A stretch of 64,000 bases of DNA from Solicoccozyma terricola (GCA_001600875.1 BCLD01000017.1:740821-804820), one strand, 5' to 3'. Positions 48,736 through 60,199 are shown, counted from the stretch's first letter. Notes: generated by a model not told the origin, from the sequence alone. Numbers and translations: made by a program.

Positions 48736-49172
48736 GGCGGGCAAGGGTCGGAATGGAACTGATTCCAGTTGTGACGGCCCATTTCCCTGAATACGTCCTT
48801 TATAACTCGTTGCAATCGGTGGTTATCTTGTGGTAGCGATGGCGATAGCGATAACGACTTCGACCTCGACTGCGACAGCATGGGTCGGCACCCTGCCGAG
48901 CGATTTCGAGGACCAGCCGACGCCACTGGTGCCTGAGAATGTCCTTCGGCATTGTCCGAGACAGCAGCATGGGCCGCAATAGATACGGGAACATCGTATC
49001 GACAGTCGACGTTATCATCCAGCTCACCCGATGTGATAGGGGATACCGTTCAGCGGTCTCCTTGGCAGCCTTGGCGGGATAGCAGTCCGGTTTATCATGC
49101 TGGATTGGAGGATGGCAGACAATACCACTCACGCGACAACACACACACGATCTATCCCCCCCATCGCCCATC

Positions 49173-50312
49173 ATGCCAGTCGCCGTCCCACCAGTACTGC
49201 AGGCGGCGGTCACCTTTTCCCTGCCAGACTCACGTCTACCTGAGGGAACTGATGTCGAAACGTTCGGCAAGACTCACCTGGTATCCAGGCCAAAGGAGAG
49301 TGTGACGGTACCTATCATCGACTTGCGACCGGAGCTGGAGGCTACCGAGGCGGATCAGCCATCCCAACTGGAGCAACTGGAGACCAGAGGGTTTGCCGTG
49401 ATGCGCCATGAGACTGCATACCTGGCGGATGATCTCAACACGCAGGAAGGAACCGACGCGTACATGGCGGAGCAATGCGAGTGAGTGTTGGGTTCGTAGG
49501 TAAACCGCGATTAGCAAGCAGAGACCAACGACGACCCGCAACCAGACTGCTTAAACAGATCACTGGTGCTACCGAGGTGATTGCTTGGAATTCGGTCGTG
49601 AGGTAGGTGAGTGAGACGTAGCGGTAGGCAGCTGCCACTGACCCCCGCCCCCCACAGGCGCGCCGACGTGACCGATCTCAAGATGATTCCCAGGCAAAGT
49701 TCACCGGAGAGAGGGAAACCGACAGCTTCAAAGGTTCAGCCGACTGCGGGCCTTGCTCATATTGATCAGAATGCGTGGGTGTTGGTGATAGAATGACATT
49801 TATGCCCCCCAACTGAATCTCATGCCCGCCCGCAGCTTCTATGGTGGAAAAATCTGTGAAATGGCAACCAAGAACACCGACGTCCTTGCCGAGTATTCAC
49901 GCTGCCAAATCATCAACATCTGGAGACCGATCCGTCATCCCGTAACCAACTCGCCCCTCGCGGTGATGGACTGGAGGACGTTGAGTGAAGACGGGGAAAG
50001 CGATCTGTCGACCCACGCTTCGATCTTTGGTTTTGGTCATGACGTACATCACAATCGTGAGTTTTGCGCGAATTGGGTTGACTGACTCGTACTAAACCGT
50101 CTTGTACAGCGAAACAAAGGTGGAACTACATTCAACACCAGACGCCAGACGAGATCATCCTCATCAAATGCTTTGACTCGTTCCAGGGCAAAGACGGCGT
50201 CGCAAAGTACGCCGCTCACGTCGCGACCGACATCCTCAACGAGCCAGAATACGAGGGGGAAGTCAAGCCGAGGGAGTCGGTCGAGGTGAGGTTGGTGGTA
50301 TTGCACAGGTAG
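49173..50312 (+). CDS. CmcJ/AsaB-like hydroxylase-desaturase (301 aa)
   Basis: Exons 49173-49480, 49546-49602, 49658-49774, 49836-50056, 50110-50312; 302 codons. It resembles fungal 2-oxoglutarate/Fe(II)-type CmcJ-like enzymes: VPIIDLRPELE, RGFAVMRHETAYL, ATEVIAWNSVVRR, AHIDQNAFYG (the His-x-Asp of the metal site), CQIINIWRPIRHPVTNSPLA, WNYIQHQTPDEIILIKCFDS, GVAKYAAHVA and RESVEVRLVVLH. These act on secondary metabolites in the characterised cases. Here it stands alone beside an NCS1 permease and a Zn-independent reductase, so a cluster is not evident. Short introns, one with a C-rich tract before the acceptor. Confidence 0.88.
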
Positions 50313-50745
50313 AATATTTGTATACAGAGTGGCCGCGAGTAGGATCCGTAGATGGGGCAAACCGTGCGAAGGACATCTTGACAGACGGGCTCGGAATGCC
50401 ATGCCCCCCCATGTATCTGCAACGTGCTTGTATTAGTTCGTCCAGCAACGTCACCTTGCGAGCTTTGGCCTGGTTTGCTGTGGCATAGCGTCGGACGGAT
50501 CTCAGACTCCGAGTGCGCAGGCGGAGGTCAACATCTGCATAGTGTTGGGTCGTGAGCCACCAACTGATTCCTATTTTGGCGGAAGAATATCGCGATCCGA
50601 ATATCGCATCCGAGACCTGGTTTCTGCACATGATTCGACATGATTCGACACGGTTCGAGTGCAATATCCCGTTTGACTGTCATCCTGGTAGTACCGCCCT
50701 TAGACTTACAGCACCGACAAGCGACTTGAAAGAACACCCTCGACG
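50313..50745. other. intergenic, nothing assigned
   Basis: A 433-bp region between the CmcJ-like gene and the IQ-motif gene. A minus-strand open frame crosses it (50263-50664) without family resemblance, so I treat it as chance. A terminator and a promoter are expected here. Confidence 0.4.
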
Positions 50746-53518
50746 ATGGTGGACCAGAATAACAGTGCTTCCAGCACCTTGAGAGCACAGCAGGATGCGA
50801 ACAATGCCGGCGGCGCAGAGGCAGAAAACAACTCGGAGAAAGAGACTCAAGACAAGAATGGAATCGAGGAGGAAACGACGGATCGGAAGGGACGGAATAT
50901 TGCCGACACCAACGACGGGGACAACGGGGACGACGAGGAGAAGCGAAAGGACCGCAATGGGGCGGCGGCGAGTACGGTCGAGTTTGTTAGTCGAGAAACG
51001 ATGGCTGATTGGCGATGCCGGCATTATTCAGCTTGTCCTGCAACGAAACTTCCGAGGTCATATGACTCGTAACAAGATGAATGGAGCGTCGCTGTGAGTC
51101 TACCCATGAGAGTTGCGGTCGTGTGCATCGCTACCACCCCCCAACCACCGCTTGAACAGAGATAACGACGCCCGTTGGGAAGATTTATTCAATCAGAGCA
51201 GGATGAAGATGGCGATGAAGGATCAGGTCGAAGGGAAGAACGATCCAGCGAGCCGGTAAGTGGGGAGTGGCATATCTGAAACCCGCCGTCGCTTTAACAA
51301 CGCTGATGCCATGCCCATACCACATCCAGGTGGAAGCGCAGCCTTGCGGCAACTGCCCAACTTCAACGCGGTGACGGCATCCGCCACGGCTCAGACCACG
51401 CCGAACCCTCCAACCCGCAGATCCCAGAGTCCCAGCCAGGTTCAGACGGTCGTTCGGACGCCGATAAGGCCCAAGGGGACGAGGCTTCCACCAAGCATCC
51501 CAAGCGGCCTCATTGGCAGCATAATCAAGTTATCCTATTGGGGTTGGGTCTGGGAAGAGGCGAAAAGGATGATGATGAGCCAAAGATCAAGGAGTCGTTG
51601 GGGTTCCAGTCAAAGCTGTTGGAACAGATACAGTGGTTGGAGATGATCGATCCGAAGCATCGGTATGGTACCAACTTGAAGTGCATACGTTGTGCGGTCT
51701 TCAGTGTGATCGGTCATCAAATCTGATGTTCCTTCATCAGGTACTATCACCAAGCGTGGCAAGATGCTGAGACGGAAGACAACTTTTTCAGGTGGTATGT
51801 TCTCGCGTTAGCACTTTCATCGCGCGGAGCTGACCGGTTGTACCGAGACGCAGGCTTGATCGAGGCGACGGGAAAGATCTCAGCCTACCTGAACTCAAGC
51901 GAGAGCAGCTCGAGAAGGAGAGGATAACGTGCGTGATTGGAGGAGCAGGCAGCGAACAGAAAGAAGTTTATCTGGATTTTCCTCACCAGATACCTCTCGG
52001 CGGAACAGAGGTTGAACTACTTGGTTCTGGTTGATGATGATGGATTATTACGGTGGTGAGTCGCTGTTATTTGCCGGATCTGTTCCCGATGAGCTAATTT
52101 GTCCAAGGGATAACAGGGCTAATAACGATGAATTAGTATGTCCTGGGCGACTGATATCTGTAGCAAGCCGTCTCTCACCCTATCGCATTCCTAGGTCGAT
52201 ACCTCACCAAACAAATGGGTGGACGCCGGTCACGGCAAAGGAATCATTCCAGATGAAGCAGCTAAAGTCGGCATCAACGAGGACAAACCAGACGGCATGA
52301 CCTCTGATGGAGCCTCGTCGCTTTCTTCTTCCGCCTTGGAGGACGAGGACAACTTGCAAGAGAACCATCAAACACATTACACTGATGACCAGCCGACATC
52401 CAAGCTGGGCAAGTTCAAACAGAAGTTTACATTGAAGGGCGCGAGTCAGCGGATGCTCCGAAAGACTGTTGCCAAGAACACTTGGATCTATATCAGCGAT
52501 ATGCAGTGTGAGTCACAGCTCCGGAGGCGGCTAGAGGTTTTGCTGATTGCTCCTGGATTAAGATAACCTCTTTGTGGGCATCAAAACAACGGGGACCTTC
52601 CAGCACTCATCCTGTCAGCGCCTTTGATGCACCACAGCTGGGTTCCATACTGATCCAAGGTCCATTCACAGTCCTTAGTGGAGGCAGAGTAACATGCGCC
52701 GGTCTGATTCGATGCCGCGATGGCAAGATTCAGAGCCTTTGTCCACTGAGCGGACATTATCGCTGCTCCATTGAGGTGAGTAACGGTTGCGCCGACAAGT
52801 GCGTAGCTGAACGGCGTCATCATATCTCAGCATTACAGAGCATTTATCAGGCATCTTGACAAGATCGGCGCCGATCTATCCAGAGTGAGAGTCGGCAAGC
52901 CAGAGGCGGTAAGTCTGCGCAACCACAAACGCCACAAGTCCGACGAGGAGGTTGCTGACAGCGTGCACTTACAAACGGGGTGACAGATTATGTGGGGGTG
53001 AGTATTCCTTAGTGTCAGCTACGTTCGTCATCTGACCGTATCTGTCCACTTGCGATAGCATCGAGCACGTTGGCAAAGCTTCGAAAAAGAAGAAACAACT
53101 CGTAGACGGTATCAAGCATGTCCTCCACATTGGAAGCGATGAGTCGGAGGAGCCAAAGGGCGAGGATCAAAAGAAGAAAGCAGAGGAAGACGGGGAAAAG
53201 AGCAAACATGTCACCGGCCCCGGCCCAGCAAGCAAGCGGGACGAGTTCAAGAGGGCGGTATTCTATGGGTGAGTGGCCGATTCAACTGTCTATGTGACTG
53301 CATTTTGATACCTCTTCCGTAGGCGCAAGAAGAACCAGGATGAATCGGAGAACAAGCCATCTGGCGAGGCGAAGTCACCTGATAGCAAGAAGCCGGAGAC
53401 AACGAAAGGGGAAGCAAGCAAGAAGGCGGCTCCCGACAATCAACCGAATGGGCAGGATTGCCAAAGCAAGGAGGAAGGGAATACGACCTCGCACGAGGCG
53501 GATCCACACTCGGGTTGA
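50746..53518 (+). CDS. IQ-motif / DUF3292-like fungal protein
   Basis: Exons: 50746-50971, 50991-51093, 51160-51255, 51330-51662, 51741-51794, 51854-51928, 51990-52055, 52108-52135, 52195-52507, 52563-52613, 52672-52775, 52831-52908, 52987-52997 (11 nt), 53059-53268, 53323-53518. The N-terminus is acidic and disordered, then an IQ-like helix (GIIQLVLQRNFRGHMTR). The core reads RYYHQAWQDAETEDNFFRW, LDRGDGKDLSLPEL, RITYLSAEQRLNYLVLVDDD, KWVDAGHGKGIIP, TWIYISDMQ, GIKTTGTFQHSSFLSGGRVT, LCPLSGHYRCSIEHYRAFI, matching the fungal IQ-containing family whose members may bind calmodulin. A Lys-rich tail follows. The first join requires a 19-nt intron (50972-50990) or an assembly frameshift; every other phase agrees. 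Confidence 0.82.
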
Positions 53519-54615
53519 GGCGAGCGGCAATGAAGGGAAGGCTGGGCCGACCCAGTAGGTAGGTCGACGTCCTCCGCCCCACTTACCGGTAGTGCATGTT
53601 GTATTTCTCTGTCATTCCCTGGATAAAGGGGAGGAATGACCCAGATGATGCGCACATGATACCGGATTTGCGGAACCTTGTAGCGCAAAGGTTTCAAGAC
53701 CGTATCTTTGCCCAACAGGTCAGTGCTAACACCCTCTCTGGCTCTGACGCAATTAACAGGTTAGGGGTATCACTAGGGGCTAATATGGCAGCCTGAGGGA
53801 TGTAGGGGACCAATTGCAGCTGCGACTATCGGCTTAGATTGAGCCTTTCTTAGTATATGTAATTTCTTTTCTAAGTTATCATAATTTCGCTCAATACAAC
53901 CAGATAGGGAGAATCCGAGTAATCTCTTCGATTCCAAATACCCCCAAGCTTCCTGCATCCTCCTAGCGGATCCTAAGACCTCTAAGAGTAGTTAGTCTGG
54001 TGACCGACCCGAGGTTTAAAGAGCTCCACTTTAGCGCTTGAACAGCTGACTTTCGGGGTAGGTACGTCGAGTTGGTGTAGGTGCGTCGGAAGGTCCGTCA
54101 GGTTCGAGCTAGGTATGGAGCGTCCGTCCGCATGTCCGTAGGCCGTATCCTTACATCTGTCACCGAGGACCGCAACAGCAGTGCTACATCGCCAATGTTT
54201 CACAGTGATCTTGGATACAATGGGTCTTTATGCGAGTGCGTGGATTTCCGATGTCGGGAAATCACTGAGCCAGTTGCCTAATTCTGCAAGCTCACGCAAT
54301 CTTCCTCGGTGATCAGTGACATTGCCAAACACTCGAGACGTCACCAGTTTCCAGTGGCAGTACAAGATGTGATGGGTTGGATCGTTGAGATGGGTCAAGA
54401 ATCTCTATGGAGACAGGCGGAGGGAGGGGCTTTCTCGTTTTCGGGAATTTTGCGTCTGGCCTTTGGAGGTTCGTTCGTCCTCTCGTGTGTAGAAAGAATC
54501 AGGTGGCCGAAAATGATCCTGCTCAGGAACGCGGGCGGCGGTGGCGTCCAAGTCGTCGATTCTTCTGGACCCTAACGCTAACCCTAACCCGAATCCGAAC
54601 CCGTCCGCCGTCATC
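53519..54615. other. 1.1-kb region without an assigned gene
   Basis: This is convergent space between the IQ-motif gene and the MDR reductase. Composition is lower in GC around 53720-54000, with short open frames of no recognised family. The right end (54569-54603) holds a telomere-like CCCTAACGCTAACCCTAACCC tract. No RNA gene is apparent. Confidence 0.4.
54569..54603. repeat. interstitial telomere-like repeat
   Basis: Four degenerate units related to CCCTAA, within a 35-bp stretch that ends about 13 bp beyond the stop codon of the MDR gene. Too short to be a telomere. Confidence 0.6.
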
Positions 54616-55908
54616 TTATTCTTCCGCCAGCCCCGCCGTCTCTCGTATTCGATAGACCAACTTCTTGCCCGACGCATTGCCATTCTTTAGCCTGTTCAGA
54701 CCCTCCTCAACACCGCCTAATCCACCCGGAACAACGTCGTATGGGTGTCCTTCGTATGCTCCCGAGGACAACATCTTCGCAACGTATCGTAACAACACGT
54801 AGGCGAAGTCGATGTCGGCTGGCACGTAATCGGAAGGATGGTTTGGTTGTTTTGGCATTCCAGGCTTGTAGGCTCCATAATGCGCCGTGCCGACATACGT
54901 GTACAGGATATCCACGGATTGTGGCATGTGTGGACCGTCGTACGAGTTCGCACCGGAGACTACCGAGAGCATGGGTCGAGATCGCTGGGTACCCGTAGCT
55001 GAAGATGCCGTGTAGAGTTCGTCTAGCAGTTGAGCGACAGGGATCCATGAATCGTTGGCGGAGATGGCGTCGAGAGCATGTAGATTGCTGGGTGTGGATG
55101 TAAGAAGCTCCTTGACTTGGGTTTTCCAGCCCTGAATGCCCTGTCTGTAATCCACTACCGCGTCACCCTTCCCCGGATCCAGCAAACCGGCGACATACTC
55201 TTTGGAGGATCCAGCGATGGCAATGATGGGGTGTATATTCGCAGCTCGAGCCAGCTTGATGGCGAAAGTTCCCAGTGCCGACGAAGCCCCATAGACGATG
55301 AGCGGGGTCTCCATCCCGCTCGGATGGAGAGCTGCCCATGGTGCAGGGAGGCGTTGGCGTCGGAAGAGTGAGATTCCGGCCGTCAGCGTCACTAGTGGGA
55401 TGGTGGCAGCGGCTGCGGAACAACCGGCAGAGGCGGGCGATTTCTTTAGCAGACTCGAATGCAAAAGGAACGAACGTCACTGACCTTCAAAGGTGACCGT
55501 GTCAGGAATGATGAACGCTGTTGACGCGGGAGCGATGGCATACTCGGCGTACGCTCCATGCGGCTTGAGCATCTCGTGGAAAGCGGCGACTCTGTCTCCG
55601 AGTCTGAACTCTCCCGTCGCCATGACTTTGTCTCCCATCCCTGCGACGATTCCCGCGAGATCGTCTCCGGAGTTGCAGCTCAGCTTCAAGGCCGTGATGT
55701 GAGACCAGTCTGGAAATTTCGAAGCCAAAGGTATCAATAATGTGTCAGACTTTGTGTAGGATTCTAGCTTAGATCTCCGCTCACCTTTGACATTGCTTCC
55801 GGCAACGACAACTTTGATAAGTAACTCGGTAGATTTGGGAACGGGTATCGATTCCTCCACGATCTCGGCGGTCAACGTGGGCAAGGGGTGAACCACGACA
55901 GACTTCAT
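54616..55908 (-). CDS. MDR-superfamily zinc-independent reductase, ToxD/quinone-oxidoreductase-like (381 aa)
   Basis: Exons 55908-55785, 55709-55485, 55412-54616; 382 codons. It starts MKSVVVHPLPTLTAEIVEES. Features: ELLIKVVVAGSNVKDWSH, NSGDDLAGIVAGMGDKV (GroES-like domain), GDRVAAFHEMLKPHGAYAEY, PLIVYGASSALGTFAIKLAR (nucleotide-binding GxSSxxG variant), IIAIAGSSKEYV, and AVVDYRQG. No catalytic zinc Cys/His set is seen, as in enoyl-reductase or ToxD-like members that reduce activated double bonds with NADPH. Substrate unknown. The E2 donor is GTCAGT. Confidence 0.9.
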
Positions 55909-56129
55909 GTTTGACGTTCTAGCTCGGTCCGGCGTGCTGTGGATCACGAGGTCTGTGCGATGAGATCGAGTTGAATGAGGACAGGACGATGGTGAACTCC
56001 GCAATTGGTGCGCGGCGATGATACGCAACACAGCCAGGGCACGATTACGAATCACTTTTATTTTGTAACCCTGAATTATTCCCAGCTGTAGTTGTAATAA
56101 TGTAGTCCCAATGTAGTCATTTGCCACCG

Positions 56130-56189
56130 AGTCATTTGCCACCGCAGACTACACTACACGACGCTGCATGACTGCGGTGGCAAATGACT
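56130..56189. repeat. 18-bp perfect inverted repeat with direct-repeat half
   Basis: AGTCATTTGCCACCGCAG (56130-56147) is repeated inverted at 56172-56189. A direct copy of GTCATTTGCCACCG precedes it, and ACTACACTAC motifs follow (to 56219). It resembles the end of a small transposable element. Confidence 0.7.
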
Positions 56190-56219
56190 ACACTACAAAA
56201 TGACTACACTACAGACTAC

Positions 56220-56878
56220 CGTGCCGAGGCAGGATAAACGAGGGACTTGCTGTTGACTTGTTGTTTTATGCTGAATGTCAGCTATAAAGGTCGGTTCAGC
56301 GTCGTTCCTTGAATGACATCTCATCGAACATTCCCGTGTATTTCCCTGCCCTGCAAGTATGTGTCAGGTGCTGGTCGTTCTTTGGCTTAGATACAGCTCT
56401 CGGAGCATTCCGAGATTGGTTCGAGAGGTATCTCCGAAGAGGAATGCGATGACTTTTCTGTGGGAACTACGCAATTTAGTTTCAGACCGTGCTTCAGAGG
56501 CTCACTTAGATAAGAAGATGCCGGAGGATCGGAGTGTCGATCGGAGTGCGTTGACGAGTAGGGGTAGCGAGCCCGCGATGTCGAATGAACGTAGGAGCGA
56601 TGTGACTTAGGAAGAAGTCGAGTGCTCGGATGAAGTTAAAACAGTCCTTGATGACTCCATTGTCCTTGAGATTATGTGCGTAATGATGGTTCGTTGTCGT
56701 GAACGATGGCGATTGGTTTCTGGGTAAAGGTTGCAATGGTTGCATTCCGAGATGAGTGATTGAAGGTGCGAACTGTTCCCTATCAGTTCTGCTGACGAGG
56801 AGTAGGAGGATTTGTCGGAGCGCCGTGCGCATCAAGGCAACAGCGACGGCGTCTCACCATAATATCGCCATCGTAATG
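56220..56878. other. gene-poor accessory sequence
   Basis: Only short chance frames. The sequence merges on the right into a copia reverse-transcriptase relic. No conserved domain is seen in 56220-56850. Confidence 0.4.
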
Positions 56879-57147
56879 CAATACACGTCTCTCAAGAGCA
56901 TTATTGGAGGCCATGCTGGACCTCTTCAACTTCAACTTGGCAGACAGCAGACCTGTGAAGACACCACTCCCAGCTGGATTCAAAACAACACTAGCAACCA
57001 AAGGGGAATTTGAGGCTGCACGATGAAGACTACCCCGCACTTGTTGGATTCATCATATATGCGGCAACCATCATACGGCCTGACATAGCCCATGCTGCGG
57101 GTAAGCTGGCACGCACAACAAGCATGCTCGGCACTCACTTCGTTTAA
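56879..57147 (+). mobile_element. Ty1/copia polyprotein relic (reverse transcriptase end)
   Basis: Frame 1 reads LLEAMLDLFNFNLADSRPVK, then TPLPAGF and a TGA. A +1 shift continues DEDYPALVGFIIYAATIIRP, then DIAHAAGKLARTT before a stop. This is the copia RT segment where tPl..g and Y..lvG.l.Y.a..tRPDia are conserved. It is broken by at least one frameshift and stops, and no flanking LTRs or other polyprotein domains are recognisable. A decayed fragment. Confidence 0.8.
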
Positions 57148-58306
57148 ACCCATAGCCCCCAGCGCGCTCGAAATCGTCGAATGCCAGGAGAATTCACTCG
57201 CGAGATGGAGATCGAGCAGGCATGAAAGTACGCTAGGTGTTTGCAGTTGTACCCCTGCCGGAAAGGTAAATCAGCGTGGTGCAGCCCGAGTGGCGTATGT
57301 TGCATTTATGATGCTCACCACAGCGATGGCATTGCACTGCTTCCAGACTGGGAAGATTCGCTTCAAAGAGTTGAGCTGATGAAATGCTTTGCCATGACGC
57401 TCCTCCTGGGCGGCTGTGGTAACCAAATCCTCAGTCTGACTCGCGGTACCGGTAGTTGCAGTGCGATCAGAGAAGTCAGGCAGGATGGACGCTTGCACAT
57501 CGCTCTCCAGACAATCATGTGATTCGTTCATGAAAGTAATCGCATGTCAAACAAATGCTTTAGTGTTTATGAATACCCACCACACATCAGCCACTTTGAT
57601 CCCCAAAAGCTTTCAACGCCAGACCCATCCCGAGCAAATCGAACGAACAGGGTCAGTCCTTTGGCCGTTCGGCCACGCACCACTTTGCCTTATAACAAGC
57701 ATCATCTTCTCCATATTATTTCTGGCAGCAGGGAAGCTCTGACCGAGATGAAGGACTCGGCCATCTGGCGAGGGTTTGACAGCACCGAACGCAGACGTGG
57801 CTTCAAGTTGTGCTCAGGGGTGGTTCCGTTGTAAGGCTATGACGAGAGAAATCATCGCAAATAATCTCAAGCGTGTGGAATTCCGGCTGCTGTCTTTATA
57901 CACGTTGGCTGCGGTACGCAGGTGGGTGACATGTCGTATCCACGGGAACCGGGATTGAAGGACTTGCACTCCGCCTGTGAAGTTGTGATGAGTTGAAACC
58001 TGACCATTGTCCTCGACGATAGCTGTCATCATGTCCAGTCCATCTTCGTTCGGGTGGGATATCTGTGCTTGCTTCGGAGCTGGTCTGGTAGGTCGAGCCA
58101 GCGCAGAGCACGTTAGGGAACAGACCACGTCGGTAGTCGCCGATGGTTCTTTCACCTCTGGTGTTCCATTGGCGGGGTATTGGATAGGACGTTATAATAG
58201 GACGGTGAGCCTACGAAGGTTGATGGTGGGTTAGCCCGTAGCCGATCGGGCTAAAAAACGTGAGAGGATGTATTGATACAAAGTCTCTGAATATCCCTTC
58301 TGGATT
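57148..58306. other. gene-poor sequence beside the copia relic
   Basis: Several chance frames in both directions. Some may be further copia debris (57240-57530), but I cannot align them to a domain by eye. No gene is called. Confidence 0.35.
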
Positions 58307-59293
58307 CTAGGGTTCGTTATTTCTATCCAAGGGTGGCTGCTGCCTTTTCTCCCCTTTCCTATAATTCCAGGGCGGCACAGCCCAGTAAACGCCTCCATGA
58401 ATGATCGCGGCTATCACGGCAGCGACCCAATAGATCCAGCCATATGTGGGGAAAGTGCTTCCAACGTACGCCCCCAAACACCTCGTTGGGTTCGTCGATG
58501 CACCATAATAACCTGGTCTCGTAATCGCAGTGCCGAACGAGATTATTCCCACCGACATACCGACCAAGACCGGCGCGAGTGCAGGACCAAAGATTTCATT
58601 TTGTCTTGGATCCAAACCGACTCCAAAGGCCAAGAACAGGAGTGTCAAGTCGGCCATGAACTCTATCGCAAATGCGTCTCGCGTCGGCACGAATCCTTTA
58701 TCGAACGTACATCCGCCGGTAACGAAATTGCGGGACCCGTAACAGGCGCGGAGAAGTAGACCTGCTAGGGTTGCACCGAGAGACTGAGCGCTGATGTAAA
58801 GGACCATTCGTGGGAAGGACGTCAGCCTAGCCGTAAAGGTTGAGAGTGTGATGATTGGATTCAAGTGACCGCCCGACACTGGGCCGAGGCAATAGATGAA
58901 GAGAGAAATGATGATAATGTTGGTTATGCCACCAACAAGAGGCCCCAGGAAGACAGCAGTCGAATAAATACCTGATGTTGGTGATGGTGCTGGTGGAGAG
59001 GCGGGAGGAGGGTGGGCTGATATCCACACGGTTAGCCAGACCAGTAGTAAAGTACCAAGGCACTCGATAAATGCCGCTTTCCACAGGTCTGGTTCGAGAA
59101 AACCTCCCAGACTGAAGATCCCCTTGACTGAAATAAATGGTGAAGCGTCTGGAAGTCGTTTCAATATCGATAGATCATTAATGTTTTGGGGATCAAGGAT
59201 GTGGTCCTGGTTGCCGCCAATTCGGCCAGCGAAAGGTAGCTGAGCGAGATTCGCTGACGGCTGGCCCGCCGACCCTCGTCGGACGTCTTGCAT
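58307..59293 (-). CDS. X-intrinsic protein (XIP)-type aquaporin, intronless (328 aa)
   Basis: A single uninterrupted frame of 329 codons, which is exceptional here. Six TM helices are predicted between about 70 and 310. The first box is GGHLNPIITLSTF (NPI instead of NPA). The second is YGASTNPTRCLGAYV (NPT-RC, where XIPs usually have NPARC). XIPs transport water and small uncharged solutes such as glycerol or H2O2. The N-terminal 60 residues are cytosolic (QPSANLAQLPFAGRIGGNQD). The intronless structure and its position in a repeat-rich tract suggest retroposition or transfer; this is inference. A degraded duplicate of the N-terminal segment lies just upstream. Confidence 0.9.
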   Translation of the reverse strand: MQDVRRGSAGQPSANLAQLPFAGRIGGNQDHILDPQNINDLSILKRLPDASPFISVKGIFSLGGFLEPDLWKAAFIECLGTLLLVWLTVWISAHPPPASPPAPSPTSGIYSTAVFLGPLVGGITNIIIISLFIYCLGPVSGGHLNPIITLSTFTARLTSFPRMVLYISAQSLGATLAGLLLRACYGSRNFVTGGCTFDKGFVPTRDAFAIEFMADLTLLFLAFGVGLDPRQNEIFGPALAPVLVGMSVGIISFGTAITRPGYYGASTNPTRCLGAYVGSTFPTYGWIYWVAAVIAAIIHGGVYWAVPPWNYRKGEKRQQPPLDRNNEP

Positions 59294-59351
59294 AGGTACT
59301 GCTGGTAAAACTTTCTTAAAGTTGTATCAGTCGGAGAAGGAATGAATTCCA

Positions 59352-59480
59352 TCACCGGTCCACACCTTCCATAATCTTCCCCTGATTGGCACCAATTAGC
59401 CCTGTGAAAGGAAGCTGAGCGAAGTTCTCCGATGGTTGGGCCACAGACTCTCGTCGGACTGCTGGCTGTCGAATGTCGCT
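59352..59480 (-). pseudogene. duplicated N-terminal segment of the XIP gene
   Basis: The minus strand reads VRRESVAQPSENFAQLPFTG and then LIGANQGKI before a stop at 59352. This is clearly related to the XIP N-terminus (RRGSAGQPSANLAQLPFAGRI). It is separated from the XIP start by about 60 bp. It is an imperfect tandem duplication of about 110 bp, or an alternative first exon made obsolete. Confidence 0.65.
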
Positions 59481-59720
59481 GGAGGAATGCTCTACAGCCT
59501 GATGATATCTGGAACGTTAGAAATCATCCGGTACTTCTTAGTCATTGTTAATGCACGAGACGTGGATGTCGGGTACATCACTCGGGTTGCGCGTAAAATA
59601 GATTTCGGATCCTACATTTCAAACGGCAAAACCTGGCATTAATAAGATGAAGAGCCACCTTCGATAATGACAAAAGAGTTCCAGCAGGATGACAGTTCAA
59701 AGGTCGTGGCGTTGAACAGG

Positions 59721-60164
59721 CTACGGGTCGCGATCAGAGGTGTTGTGTCTGGTAGCTATGATGTACAGGGGAACGGGATCACAAAGTAGAGGTGAGAGGC
59801 TGAAGCCCTCGTGAGAAACCGCGCCGCGCGCCCTAAAAAGCGGCGCGAACGAAGGTGAAGCGAAGAGGGAGTGGAGTCGCTGGCGTGATGGAAGGCCGTG
59901 TTTGTGGAGTAGTCTAGGTTGTTGCATAAAAAGAGTCGATGGGGCGAGGTAGTGGCCTAGGATTGCCACCCTCGATAGGCTTTCAAGCGTTGGTAAGCTC
60001 GTCTTGTTCTTGACTGGTGTCCCATCCGGCTGTTGAAGACAAGCGGAACCCCTGCTGAGGCTGGTGATGACGAATGGACCTTGCAACTCGATTTTCAACT
60101 TTCGGCCGGTGTAGTGGGTGTTGTCGAGCATGCCATCATGTGTAAGGATACGACCTTTTGTCAC
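59721..60164 (-). mobile_element. Ty3/gypsy integrase C-terminal relic
   Basis: The minus-strand frame begins near GMLDNTHYTGRKLKIELQGP and continues FVITSLSRGSACLQQPDGTP and VKNKTSLPTLESLSR. This matches the end of gypsy polyproteins (K..p.w.GPf.v......a.l...dG.p...). The rest of the frame is not conserved. No LTRs could be assigned, so this is a fragment. Confidence 0.6.
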
Positions 60165-60199
60165 GGGAATTCCTCTGATACGAACCTACGATCCAAAGT

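Noticed and set aside
52104..52125. AGGGATAACAGGG followed by CTAAT, resembling the I-SceI recognition site
   Set aside because: It differs by an inserted base, lies inside a phase-consistent coding exon (52108-52135) and needs no endonuclease explanation.
53596..53796. 67-codon frame near 53.7 kb as a possible transposase or polyprotein
   Set aside because: No recognised motif, and the only support is an open frame of chance length.
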